Below, in pieces: positions 1 to 9,400 of a DNA stretch of 62,060 nucleotides; within the stretch, counting starts at the first letter, position 1, and every line of letters begins with the position of its first letter. This DNA comes from JAIRTY01 sp050257395. Its GTDB lineage: Bacteria; Actinomycetota; Actinomycetes; Streptosporangiales; Streptosporangiaceae. The position numbers and the translations under genes are program-made. The notes beneath the pieces were generated by a model that saw only the letters and a list, made by a program, of their open reading frames with translations, had not been told where the DNA came from and did not search any database. The DNA lies in contig JBLMWU010000063.1 in assembly GCA_050257395.1 (NCBI GenBank), positions 1-62,060 on the forward strand. Reading direction: 5' to 3'.

Positions 1-1
1 G

Positions 2-370
2 GCGTGGCCGGAGGAGGCGCCGTTCCGCACGCCGGTCTTCGTCGTGACGCACGAGAAGCGTGACCCCTGGGAGCGGCCGGGCGGGACCACCTTCCACTTC
101 GTCAACGACGGCATCGAAACCGCGCTCGGCCAGGCCCGCGAGGCCGCCGGCAACCGCGACGTCCGCATCGCGGGCGGCGGCGCAACGATCCTGGAGTACC
201 TGAACGCCGGCCTGATCGACGAGTTCACGATCGCGCTCTCGCCCGTGCTGTTCGGCTCCGGAATCCGCCTGTTCGAGGGCGTGGACGCGGGCCGCGTGGC
301 CCTGGAGCCGGTCCGCGCGGAGCCCTCCCCGAGGGTGACGCACCTGACCTACGCCGTCCGGGAGCGGTAG
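2..370 (+). CDS. Dihydrofolate reductase family protein (RibD C-terminal domain), 5' end cut by window
   Basis: The reading frame is open from base 2, so the true start lies outside the window; 122 residues remain. The visible part has the closing signatures of the DHFR/RibD-C family: a VFVVTHEKRD strand near the left edge, a glycine-rich nucleotide-binding turn (RIAGGGATI), the helix-strand pair LIDEFTIALSPVLFGSG, and the G-x-RLFEG loop. These proteins bind NADPH in a reductase fold, but substrates are unknown for most actinobacterial members. The gene is unrelated in position to the second family member at 14,269. Family assignment is firm and specific function is not. Confidence 0.85.
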   Translation, partial: AWPEEAPFRTPVFVVTHEKRDPWERPGGTTFHFVNDGIETALGQAREAAGNRDVRIAGGGATILEYLNAGLIDEFTIALSPVLFGSGIRLFEGVDAGRVALEPVRAEPSPRVTHLTYAVRER

Positions 371-658
371 GCGCACGGCGAGACGGCACACGGCGGACGG
401 CGGCCGGACAAGGACGGTGCCTTTCCCGCGGTGCATGAACAGGCAATGCAGCGGCTCACCGAGGTGACCGGTCTGTGAGCCACCGGGCTGCCATGCCCGG
501 CAGGAACGCATGCGGCCGGCGGCTCAGCCAGGCGGCGGATACCAGCCGTTGGCGGGAGAACCCAGATACGCCCGGGCGGCGATGACATCCGGCCGGACCG
601 GGCATATGGTGAGCGGCGTCCGGACAGCAGCTGTGGTTAGAGACGCCGGAGAAGCAGC
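371..658. other. Intergenic stretch, possible gene remnant
   Basis: No convincing complete gene. A short in-frame tail ending at the TGA at 476-478 reads AVHEQAMQRLTEVTGL and looks protein-like, so it may be the last piece of a lost gene, but it is too short to identify. The segment just before 659 has a weak purine-rich ribosome site (GGAGAAG). Confidence 0.3.
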
Positions 659-1201
659 ATGCACCCGCTCCAGCTCGCCATCGGTTCTGCCTGGCTCATC
701 TTCTGGATCTACTGGCTGATGGCAGCCGCCGCCAGCAAGGAGAGCGTCAGGGGTGGATGGCGGGCACGGCTGACTGGCGCGAGCGCGGTTGCGGTCTTCC
801 TCATCGCTGGTGTTCTCCGCGGCGGCAGTCTGGCCGTGCACAGCCTGCTCCTCGCGGTGATAGGTGCGCTGCTGTTCAGCTGCGGGATCGTGCTCGCAGT
901 CTGGGCCCGCGTGCACCTGGGCCGCAATTGGGGGATGCCGATGACCCAGCGGGCCGAGCCCGAGCTTGTCACCTCGGGCCCGTACCGGTTCGTGCGCCAT
1001 CCGATCTACTCCGGGCTCCTGACAGCGATGCTGGGGACCGCGCTGGTCAACAACCTGTTTGGCCTGATCGTGGTGGCAGTGCTGGCCGTGTACTTCTACT
1101 ACTGCGGGACCGTCGAGGAACGGAATCTCGCGGCCACGTTCCCCGCCGCGTACCCGGAGTACAGAAACAGGACGAAGATGCTCATCCCGTTCCTCCTGTA
1201 G
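659..1201 (+). CDS. Isoprenylcysteine carboxyl methyltransferase-like membrane protein
   Basis: A 180-residue integral membrane protein with about five hydrophobic segments (roughly 3-22, 36-56, 62-82, 120-150). The motif GPYRFVRHP at 107-115 followed by IYSG, and the late E-E-R-N-L-x-x-x-F-x-x-Y-x-x-Y block, are the SAM-binding signatures of the ICMT/PEMT/NnrU-like methyltransferase superfamily. Bacterial members rarely have a known substrate; lipids or small isoprenoids are possible. The ATG is preceded by GGAGAAG. It stands alone and converges on the M13 peptidase gene with 13 bases between stops. Confidence 0.85.
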   Translation: MHPLQLAIGSAWLIFWIYWLMAAAASKESVRGGWRARLTGASAVAVFLIAGVLRGGSLAVHSLLLAVIGALLFSCGIVLAVWARVHLGRNWGMPMTQRAEPELVTSGPYRFVRHPIYSGLLTAMLGTALVNNLFGLIVVAVLAVYFYYCGTVEERNLAATFPAAYPEYRNRTKMLIPFLL

Positions 1202-1214
1202 GACAGGGCCCTGG

Positions 1215-3164
1215 CTACCAGATCCGCACCCGAGCCGCGGGCTCGAGCCACAGGGCGTCAGTGTCGCCGACATCAAACGCGGCGTAGAACTCGTCGAGGT
1301 TCCGCACGATCTGGTTGCAGCGGAACTCGCCGGGGGAATGCCGGTCGATGGCGAGCAGCCGGATGACTTCCTCGTCCCGGGACTTCTGCTGCCAGACACG
1401 AGCCCACGACAGGAAGAAGCGCTGCGCGCCCGTCAGACCGTCGATTACCGGTGGCTCTTCGCCGTGCAGCGACACCAGATAGGCCTGCCATGCGATGCCG
1501 AGGCCTCCGAGGTCCCCGATATTCTCCCCGATCGTCAGCTCCCCGTTCACATGCTGGTCAGGAGCCTGCTCCGGCGCCAGGGCGTTGTACTGCTCGATCA
1601 GCGACCGGGTCCGGGTTTCGAACGCTTGCCGGTCCGCTGCGCTCCACCAGTCGGTGAGCCTGCCGTCACCGTCGTACTTGGAGCCCTGGTCGTCGAAGCC
1701 GTGGCCGATCTCGTGGCCGATGACCGCGCCGATCGCCCCGTAGTTGGCCGCGTCGTCGCGGCCCGGATCGAAGAACGGATCCTGCAGGATCGCAGCCGGG
1801 AACACGATCTCGTTCATGCCCGCGTTGTAGTAGGCGTTGACCGTCTGGGGGGTCATGAGCCACTCGTCGCGGTCGATCGGTTTGCCGATCTTGTCCAGCT
1901 GGCGGCGGAACTCGAAAGCATGAGCGGCCCGCACGTTGGCCATCAGGTCCGCCGGGTCGATCCGCAGGCTGGAGTAGTCCCGCCAGCTGACCGGGTAGCC
2001 GATCTTCGGCCTGAACTTCCCCAGCTTGTCCAGGGCCCGCCGGCGGGTGTCTGCCCCCATCCATTCGAGCTTCCCGATGCTCCCGCGGTAGGCCTCGAGG
2101 AGGTTGGCCACCAGGACATCCATCCGCTCCCGGGCCCCAGGCGGGAAGTGCCGGGCGACGTAGGCCCGGCCGACAGCTTCCCCCATTGCCCGCTCGACCA
2201 GCGCGACCCCCCGCTTCCAGCGCTCACGCAGCTGGGGGGTGCCGCTCAGGGTGCGGCCGTAAAAGCCGAAATCCTCCTGGACGAACGCCTCGGACAGGTA
2301 CCCGGCAGCGCTGTGGATCACCTGCCAGCACAGCCAGTCCCGCCACGCCGGAAGGTGTTCGTCGGTGAGCAGCGAGGCCAGCCCGGTGCTGAAGCTCGGC
2401 TGACGGAGCACGACCTCGCCGAACGCGCCAGCGGGCGGGTCCAGGGCCGCCAGCCACCCGCGCAGATCCGGTCCCTCAGACACCACACCGGTCCAGGTGA
2501 ACAGGTTGTACGCCTTCTCGCGGTCGCGGCTCGCGACGCTGTCCCAGTGGTGCCCAGCCACCGCCGTCTCCAGCGCGAACACCCGGCTGGCTGCCTGGCC
2601 GGCGTCCGGCAGCCCGGCCAGCTCGAACATGCGCCGCACATGACCAGCGAACGCGTCTCTGACGCCAGTGAACCGCTCGTCGCGGTAGTAGCTCTCGTCC
2701 GGCAGCGAGATAGCGGCCTGCTCGAAAAACACCAGGTAACGCTCTGGGTTGCCAGGGTCGGTGTCGACAAAGAGCCGGTACAGACCCCCGATGCCCAGTC
2801 GCTCCAGCCGCCCGAGCGTCTCCAGCAGCTCCGGAATGGAGCTGACGGCGCGAGCCGCCACGAGCGTCTGGCTGATGGGCTGCGAGCCGAGCAGCTCTGC
2901 CCGGTCCGCGTCCATGAAACTGGCATACAGGTCGCCGAGCTTCCGCTCCTCGCTGCCTGCTGGTGCCGACGCGGCCTCTTCCACGATCTCGCGCACAGCG
3001 TGCTCAGCCTCTTCAGCCAGAATCCGGAACGCGCCGTCGCGCGCCCGGTCGGCGGGGATCTCGGTCCGCGCCAGCCACCGGCCATTGACGTGCCGGAACA
3101 GGTCGTCTTGCGGGCGGATGCCGGGATCGAGCTCGTCGATGGGGATACCGGACGGGAGCGTCAT
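1215..3164 (-). CDS. M13 family zinc metallopeptidase (neprilysin/PepO type)
   Basis: A 649-residue protein matching the usual length of bacterial M13 peptidases. It starts IPIDELDPGIRPQDDLFRHVNG, the normal family N-terminus, so I take the ATG at 3162-3164 and reject the longer open frame to 3422, whose extra 86 residues are low-complexity. The zinc site HEIGH is at residues 484-488, followed downstream by ENIGDLGG, which supplies the third ligand, and the C-terminus ends DALWLEPAARVRIW as in the family. No signal peptide or membrane anchor is visible, so it is probably a cytosolic oligopeptidase, as described for several actinobacterial PepO-like enzymes. Confidence 0.93.
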   Translation of the reverse strand: MTLPSGIPIDELDPGIRPQDDLFRHVNGRWLARTEIPADRARDGAFRILAEEAEHAVREIVEEAASAPAGSEERKLGDLYASFMDADRAELLGSQPISQTLVAARAVSSIPELLETLGRLERLGIGGLYRLFVDTDPGNPERYLVFFEQAAISLPDESYYRDERFTGVRDAFAGHVRRMFELAGLPDAGQAASRVFALETAVAGHHWDSVASRDREKAYNLFTWTGVVSEGPDLRGWLAALDPPAGAFGEVVLRQPSFSTGLASLLTDEHLPAWRDWLCWQVIHSAAGYLSEAFVQEDFGFYGRTLSGTPQLRERWKRGVALVERAMGEAVGRAYVARHFPPGARERMDVLVANLLEAYRGSIGKLEWMGADTRRRALDKLGKFRPKIGYPVSWRDYSSLRIDPADLMANVRAAHAFEFRRQLDKIGKPIDRDEWLMTPQTVNAYYNAGMNEIVFPAAILQDPFFDPGRDDAANYGAIGAVIGHEIGHGFDDQGSKYDGDGRLTDWWSAADRQAFETRTRSLIEQYNALAPEQAPDQHVNGELTIGENIGDLGGLGIAWQAYLVSLHGEEPPVIDGLTGAQRFFLSWARVWQQKSRDEEVIRLLAIDRHSPGEFRCNQIVRNLDEFYAAFDVGDTDALWLEPAARVRIW

Positions 3165-3244
3165 GCGCTCCAGCGTAGGACCAGCGGCGGCCAGGACGGA
3201 CAGCGGCAGAAGCGGGGCTGACGCCCACGCCCCGGGCCGCGGGG

Positions 3245-3397
3245 CTACTGGCGGGAGCGCCGCGGACGGAACTTGACCCAGGCCAGGATGGCGATGACCG
3301 CCAGCAGGATCCACGGGGAGAACAGGACGTGCACAGCGAAGCTGAGGACGGTCAGGGCCACGATGGCGATGATGATGAGGGCGATGATCGCGAACAT
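3245..3397 (-). CDS. Small single- or double-pass membrane protein, 50 aa
   Basis: A 50-residue frame beginning MFAIIALIIIAIVALTVLSF, almost entirely hydrophobic to residue 41, with a basic tail (KFRPRRSRQ). Hydrophobicity is confined to this frame, and the codons keep high G/C third positions, which supports real coding despite the size. Two segments (about 2-22 and 27-43) are separated by a short polar/proline turn (HVLFSPW). It is one of many small actinobacterial membrane peptides of unknown role. It lies just upstream of the M13 gene on the same strand, but 80 bases separate them and no shared function is implied. Confidence 0.7.
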   Translation of the reverse strand: MFAIIALIIIAIVALTVLSFAVHVLFSPWILLAVIAILAWVKFRPRRSRQ

Positions 3398-3566
3398 GGT
3401 GATCGGTCTCCATTGATGTCACGGTGGTTCGTGCTGATGTCTTCAGGCTGCCGCCGCGGGCTGCCCGCGCCTATCGGGATCAACCCCGGTCCGGCCCTGA
3501 GATGCGCCCCGCACGCATCAGGGTCAACCCTGGTCCTGGTCCGCGCACCGAGGTCACGGCGCCCGG

Positions 3567-4286
3567 TCAGGGCGTGCCGGCTGTGCGTGCCAGGACGAGC
3601 CGGTAGCGCGGGCTGCCGTCCTCGCGCTGGCCCAGGACCGGCAGGGGGAGGGTTGTCACCGTGAACCCGGATGCGGTCAGCTCGCTGCGCAGGGCGTGCA
3701 GCGGGCAGGTGCGGTAGTACATGACGAACGGGGGGCGCCACAGCGCGTTGCGGATGCGCATGGCCAGGTCGAACCCGAGCAGTGCCCAGTGCCAGCCTGA
3801 GGTGATGGGCGGCGGCGCAGCGACCGGGGCGGCGAAAACCCCGCCCGGCCGCAGCGCGCGGTACACCCCGGCGAACAGCGCGGGCCGTTCGGCGGGCAGG
3901 AAGTGCCCGAGCGCCCCGAAGCTGACCGCCAGGTCGAAGGCCCCGGCGAAGGGCAGGGCCCGCGCATCGGCCCGTACCCACCCGGCGCCGGGGTGGGCAC
4001 GGCGCGCCTGCGCGAGCATGCCGGTGCTGAAGTCGGCTCCCGTGACCGGCCCCTGGCACAGGGATCTGAGGACCCGCATGCCTGCGCCTGTGCCGCAGCA
4101 CAGGTCCAGCCCCCGGCCAAACGGGCCGAGCGGGCGCAGCGCATCAGCGGTCGCGTCAAGCACGTTGCCGGGAGTGCGGAAAGGCGTGTGATCGAACTTC
4201 GGGGCCAGCAGGTCATACCCGCCCTCGACCGACGACAGCGCCTGCACCGCCAGTTCACGCACAGACGGGCCTTGAGGCGAGAACAT
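3567..4286 (-). CDS. Class I SAM-dependent methyltransferase
   Basis: A 239-residue protein with a complete Rossmann-type methyltransferase core. Motif I is LDLCCGTGAG at 60-69, motif II is the acidic V-T-G-A-D-F strand, then RADARALPF and DLAVSFGALGHF as motif III/IV, and LRPGGVF before the last strands. The C-terminal third contains a hydrophobic amphipathic segment (LLGFDLAMRIRNALW) that may contact membranes or a lipophilic substrate. It is intact, in contrast to the three damaged methyltransferase genes at 9.9, 11.2 and 23.1 kb. Substrate unknown. Confidence 0.88.
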   Translation of the reverse strand: MFSPQGPSVRELAVQALSSVEGGYDLLAPKFDHTPFRTPGNVLDATADALRPLGPFGRGLDLCCGTGAGMRVLRSLCQGPVTGADFSTGMLAQARRAHPGAGWVRADARALPFAGAFDLAVSFGALGHFLPAERPALFAGVYRALRPGGVFAAPVAAPPPITSGWHWALLGFDLAMRIRNALWRPPFVMYYRTCPLHALRSELTASGFTVTTLPLPVLGQREDGSPRYRLVLARTAGTP

Positions 4287-4337
4287 CGGCCAAGGGTACT
4301 TCCCCGGTGCCGGGCAGGCCGCCAGCCCGGCCGCGGC

Positions 4338-5519
4338 TCAGGTGACGAGCCAGATCCTCCACAGCGCCGCCGGGTCAGACAGAGGGTCACCGTGGACAAA
4401 GACCAGATCGGCTGGGCCGCCTTCCCGGATGACGCCTGCCTCAGGCTCGCCGAGGAGCTGCCCGCCGTTGCGGGTCGCCGCCGCCAGCGCCTGCCAGGGC
4501 TCCAGGCCTGCGGTGACCAGGCATTCCACCTCCCAGGCGAGCTGGTTGGCGCGCAGTGATCCGCCGCCGAAGTCGGTGCCCGCCGCCACCAGGACACCGG
4601 CGCGGGCAGCAAGCCGCACGCTCTCGTGGGCCCACTCCCGGCGCGCGGCGATCTCTGCTCTGCGTGGCGGCTCGGTGAAGCGCGGGAGGCTCGTCGTGCG
4701 GCTGAAGGTACGCCACGACTCAAGCACGGCCAGGGTGGACACGAGCGCGACGTTGTTGGCAGCCATCAGCGCCGCCACGTCAGCGTCGAGCTGGAAGCCG
4801 TGCTCCAGCGAGTCGACACCTGCCTCGGCGCCAACCCGGGCCCCGGGAAGCATCCCCGAATGTGCCGTCACGCGGGCACCCCGGGCATGGGCCGCCTCGA
4901 CCACGGCTCGCACCTCGCTCACCGTGAAAGGTGACGTCTCGCGATCCGGGCCGTCGAGGTAGAGCTTGACCAGGTCGGCGCCGTCGTCGAGCTGCCCGGC
5001 AGCCGCCGCCGCCAAGCCGTCCCCGTCTTCGGCCTCGACCGACAGCCCGCCGGGAAGCGTGCCGGCCCGCGAGACCCAGCAGCCGGCCGCCCGCACATAC
5101 GGGTACTCGCGCCGCCCGGACCAGCGGTCGCGCACCCCGAGCGCCAGCGCCCGGTGGCGCCCGTCCACCGGATCGCCGCCTATGGGCGAGCCGACGTCCC
5201 GTGCCCAGCGGACGCCGGCGCTCCGCAGCAGCCGGGCGTTGTGCTCGGCGACCTCGACCAGCCTCTCCGGCGGGTCAAAGCCGCGGTCGATCCAGTGGGC
5301 GCCGCCCGGCAGCGTCAGATGGCTGTGGCTGTCTACCATCCCGGCGATGACGGTCGAGCCGGAAGCGTCGACCACGACGGTGTCCCCGGCGAGCTGCGGC
5401 TCGTCTGCGGCATCCCCGATCCACTCGATGCGGTCGCCGGCGACAAGGATGCTCACGCCGACCCGCAGCTCCGGCCCGGTCCCGTCGGCAAGGGCGGTGT
5501 CACGGTACAGGGTGCGCAC
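4338..5519 (-). CDS. Metal-dependent amidohydrolase family protein
   Basis: About 393 residues with the imidazolonepropionase/dihydroorotase-like amidohydrolase layout: an N-terminal beta-sandwich strand, the metal motif DSHSHL in GMVDSHSHL, a later GARVTAHSG (metal His), SLEHGF, and GTDFGGG with the catalytic aspartate, then the closing G-x-I-x-x-G-x-x-A-D-L-V segment. A GTG at 5517-5519 gives the usual family start VRTLYRD; another GTG at 5550-5552 would add 11 residues. Neither has a strong ribosome site. Such enzymes cleave cyclic amides or prolidase-type substrates. The 3' end lies 51 bases from the methyltransferase start on the same strand. Confidence 0.88.
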   Translation of the reverse strand: MRTLYRDTALADGTGPELRVGVSILVAGDRIEWIGDAADEPQLAGDTVVVDASGSTVIAGMVDSHSHLTLPGGAHWIDRGFDPPERLVEVAEHNARLLRSAGVRWARDVGSPIGGDPVDGRHRALALGVRDRWSGRREYPYVRAAGCWVSRAGTLPGGLSVEAEDGDGLAAAAAGQLDDGADLVKLYLDGPDRETSPFTVSEVRAVVEAAHARGARVTAHSGMLPGARVGAEAGVDSLEHGFQLDADVAALMAANNVALVSTLAVLESWRTFSRTTSLPRFTEPPRRAEIAARREWAHESVRLAARAGVLVAAGTDFGGGSLRANQLAWEVECLVTAGLEPWQALAAATRNGGQLLGEPEAGVIREGGPADLVFVHGDPLSDPAALWRIWLVT

Positions 5520-5574
5520 CCGGCAACAGTAACTGCCTGCTGGCCCCGTCACGGCACGGGCCGGCCGGCGGTCG

Positions 5575-6399
5575 CTAGCCGTCTTCAGCCGGCGTGCCCG
5601 GCCCGTGAGCGGAGGGGAACCTGGGCTCCCGCTTCTCGGTGAGCGCGGCTGCGCCTTCGAGGACGTCGGGGCCCATGAAGCAGAGCATCTCGTAGGCGGC
5701 CGACTGGTCGAAGATCGGGCCGGCCATCTTGAGCCAGTTGTTCAGCGACCGTTTCGTCCAGCGGATCGCCAGCTGCGAACCGGTGGCGAGGCTGTCCGCG
5801 ACGCGCAGGGCCTCATCGAGCACCTGATCGCGCGGGACTGCCTTGCTGACCATGCCGAGCCGCTCGGCCTCCTCGCCAGTGATCATCTCGCCGGTGAGCA
5901 GGTAGTAGCGGGCTTTCGCCATGCCGCACAGCAGCGGCCACAAGATCGCGGCGTGGTCGCCTGCGGCGACGCCGAGCCTGACATGGCCGTCGCCGAGTCT
6001 GGCGTCGAGGGCGCAGATCGAGATGTCGGCGAGCAGCGCCACGACCGTGCCCGCACCGACAGCGACGCCGTTGATCGCCGAAATGACCGGCTTCTCGCAG
6101 TTGATGATGTTGTAGACCATGTCGCTCATCTCAGAGAGCATGTGCGCGACGCGGTCATGGTTGCCGGCCATCCGCTTGACCATCTCGAGATCGCCGCCGG
6201 CGGAGAACGCCTTGCCCGCGCCGGTGATCACAGCGACCCTGGTCTGCGGGTCGGCGGAGATGTCGGCCCAGACCCGGGCCAGTTCGGAGTGCATCTGCTC
6301 GTCGGCCGCGTTGTACTTCTCCGGCCGGTCGAGGGTGATGAGCAGCACGCCATAGTCGCGGCGTTCGAAGCGGAGCTGCTGGTAGTCGGAGAACCTCAC
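5575..6399 (-). CDS. Enoyl-CoA hydratase/isomerase (crotonase) family protein
   Basis: A 274-residue crotonase-fold protein. The first oxyanion-hole element is AFSAGGD (64-70) and the second is NGVAVGAG (110-117), with the family C-terminal KRSLN helix. The two glutamates that catalyse hydration in classical enoyl-CoA hydratases are not at their usual places: the residues after the second oxyanion loop read TVVALLAD, and the PE-I position is replaced by DGHVRLG. That pattern fits a non-hydratase subgroup found in actinobacteria, so the reaction should not be assumed. It ends 22 bases before the next gene on the same strand (amidohydrolase). Confidence 0.85.
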   Translation of the reverse strand: MRFSDYQQLRFERRDYGVLLITLDRPEKYNAADEQMHSELARVWADISADPQTRVAVITGAGKAFSAGGDLEMVKRMAGNHDRVAHMLSEMSDMVYNIINCEKPVISAINGVAVGAGTVVALLADISICALDARLGDGHVRLGVAAGDHAAILWPLLCGMAKARYYLLTGEMITGEEAERLGMVSKAVPRDQVLDEALRVADSLATGSQLAIRWTKRSLNNWLKMAGPIFDQSAAYEMLCFMGPDVLEGAAALTEKREPRFPSAHGPGTPAEDG

Positions 6400-6447
6400 G
6401 GAACGCTCCCTGGGTGCGGTGGCGACGGGTCCAGGCCGGTGATCGAT

Positions 6448-9400
6448 CTAGACTCGCGGCGGCAGCGGCGGCCGGCGCTTGGATGGCCTGGTACGCGGGT
6501 CTGGAGGCCGGACCGGGGGCCGCTGCTGCAGGGCATCCAGGGCGAGTGTGACCGCGGTCGCCAGCTGGGTGTCGCGCCCCGCAGCCCAGTCGTCCGGCGA
6601 CATGATGACCTCGACGTCGGGGTCGACGCCGTGGTTCTCCACGTTCCAGCCGTACTCCTCGAACCAGAAGGCCAGCCGCGGCACGGTGATCTGCGTTCCG
6701 TCGATCAGTTCGTGTTCGTTGTCGTAACCGATGACGCCGCCCCAGGTCCTGGCGCCGACGACCGGGCCGAGCCGGAGCAGGCGGATGGCACCGGTGACGA
6801 TGTCGCCGTCGGATCCTGAGCATTCGTCGGCGATGGCGACGACCGGCCCGCGCGGCGCGTCCTCGGGGTAGGTGGACGGCAGCAGGCCGTGCGGCACGTC
6901 CCAGGCGATTACCCGGCGGGCCAGTTTCTCCACGACGAGCTGCGAAGTGTGTCCGCCGGTGTTGCCGCGCACGTCGACGATCAGCGCATCGAGGAGCATC
7001 TCGGTGCGCAGGTCCCGGTGGAAGTCCGCCCAGCCCTCGCTCACCATGTCCGGCACGTGCAGGTAGCCGATCCGGCCCCCGCTGAGCTCCCGGACCTGCG
7101 CCCGCTTCGCGCTGACCCAGTCCAGGTAGCGCAGCCTGGTATCGCTGCGCAGCGGCACGACCGGCACGCTGCGCGGCCGGCTCCCGTCGGCGGGTGCGAC
7201 GGTGAGCTCGACCGGCTTGCCCGCGGCGCCCAGCAGCAGCGGCCCGGGCCCGTCAGGCCCGACCGGCCGGCCGTCTACAGCGAGCAGCACGTCCCCGGCG
7301 GCGATCCCGGCGCCGGGCGCCGCCAGCGGCGCGCGGGCCCGGGGGTCGGAGGTGTCCCCGCGCACCACCCGGGTCAGCCGCCAGGCGTCCCCGCTGCGCT
7401 CGATGTCCGCGCCGAGCAGCCCGGGCGCGGCGGCTGGCGTGCCGCCGCCCGGCGCGCCAGCGTAGGCGTGTGAGGTGCCAAGCTCGCCGAATATCTCCCA
7501 GAGCACATCGACGAATTCGGACTGAGTGGTGATCCGGCCGAGCAGCGGCCGGTACTCGTCCAGCACGGCGTCCCAGTCCACGTCCGCGATGTCGGGCACC
7601 CAGAAGTCGTGCCGCATGATGCGGCCCGCCTCGGCATAGGCCTGGCGCCACAGCGCCGGCGGATCGAGAAGGAACCTGGCCCGGCTCCGGTCGACCTCGA
7701 TCTTGTCGCCGGGATCGTCGTCGCTGGCCTTGCGCTCCGCCGGAATCACGGTGAGCTTGCCGTGATCGCTGATGACGAGCCTGGTGCCGTCGCCGCTGGC
7801 CTCGAACCAGTCAACCTCCCTGGCGAGCTCGCACACGTCGCGTCTGGCAAAGCCGAACATCTCAAGCGCTGGGCGCGGGGCGTCGCCGTCCGGCTGCGCG
7901 CCGCCGATGCCGAGGTTGCCGGTCACCGGCTCGCGCAGCCATGCCAGCCCGCCTTTGACCGCGCGCAGGCCCGAGTACCGTGCCTCGGGCACCGGGAGCG
8001 CGACGACCCGGTCGGCCATCCGGGCCGTATCCACCGGCACCGGCGGGACCTGCGGCCCGCCGCCGCCGGGTGCGGCCTCGGCTGCCGTGCCGCCAGCACC
8101 CGCCGGGTCGCCGCCAGCCGCCGGGGTCTGCGCGGGTGCGCCCGCGGGGTCGCCGACGGGCCGCCCGCCGAGTTCGGGCGCGAAGGGTGACGGAGTGGCC
8201 GCATCGAGGGGCAGCAGGTAAGGCCTGGCTCCGTACGGGAACGTCAGGTCGAAGAAGTGCACGTCGTAGATCGGATCGAAGTTGCGCAGCGACAGGAACG
8301 CCAGGTACTTGCCGTCGAGGGTGAAGACCGGCTCGGTGTCGGCGAACCGCCCGTCGGTGGCGTCGAAGACCTGGCCGTCGGCGATCCGCGCGAGCCGCAG
8401 CCGGCGCAGCGGGTTGGCGTTCATGCCGCCCGGATGCCCGGCCGGCTGCGACCACGCCAGCCAGGCGGAGTCCGGGGACCAGGCAAGCCCGGTCATGACC
8501 CCGTTGCCCGACGCGGCGATCTCCCGCACCTGGCCGGACCCGGCGTCGACGACCCGCAGCCGCCCGTCCTGCGCCGCGACGGCGACCGTCCTGCCGTCCG
8601 GCGCCCCCGCAAGACCGGTGACGCGGCCAATCTGGCCGGCCGCTATCCGCCGCACGGCGGCAGCCGGACCGGCTGGGCCTGCCGGGTCGCCCGGGCCGAT
8701 CTCCAGCGCGTCGATGCCATCGGCGTCGGTCGCCCAGACGACCTGCCCGCGGGTCCCCAGGACCTGCGGGAACCGTGCCCGGACGCCGGGAACAACCGAC
8801 ACGGCGCGGGCCGGCCCGTCCCGGTGGGTCAGCCAGTGCACGGTTCCGCGAACCTCGATCGCGCTGGCCCGGCCGCCCTGGTCGACCGACAGGCAGCCAA
8901 GGTGGTCCCCGGCCGTGACGAGGCGGGCAGCCCGGCCGCGCACGGGCGAGCCCAGGGTGATGTCCAGCCGGACCGGCCCAGCTGCCTGCAGGTCATCGAG
9001 CAGCCACAGTTCGCCGCCGCGCGCGTAGACGATCCGCTGCCCGTCGGTGCTGGCCTGGCGTGCGTACCAGCCCTCGTGATCGGTGTGCCGCCGCAGGTCG
9101 CTGCCGTCCAGCGCGCACGAGTAGACGTTGCCGGTGCCCTCGTGGTCACAGATGAACGCGAGCCGCCCGCCGACGATCATGGGGCTGCCGAACTGGCCCG
9201 GCAGGTCCGCGAGCACGCGCCGGAACGGCACCGGGATCTGGTCAGCCGTCCCCGGCGCCCCGGACAGTATCGCCGTTGCCGGGCCGGTCCACAGGCGCCC
9301 TGCCGTGCCACCGCGGTAGCGCTTCCAGTAGGCCGGCTCGGAGTTGAAACTTCCCCAGGTGCCGGTCAGCAGACCGACCGTGCCAGCCCCGCCGCTGCCC

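Noticed and set aside
371..478. Possible gene tail ending VHEQAMQRLTEVTGL
   Set aside because: Protein-like but too short and without a start or homologous signature; reported only as a possible remnant in the gap entry.
1338..3221. Long open frame antisense to the M13 peptidase (627 residues)
   Set aside because: Typical antisense openness of GC-rich coding DNA; no signature and exactly opposite a recognised gene. The same applies to other long antisense frames at 8,257-9,903 and 53,455-55,287.
3165..3422. Upstream extension of the M13 peptidase (86 extra residues)
   Set aside because: The extension is His/Arg/Pro-rich, overlaps the 50-residue membrane peptide in another frame, and the family start is at 3,164.
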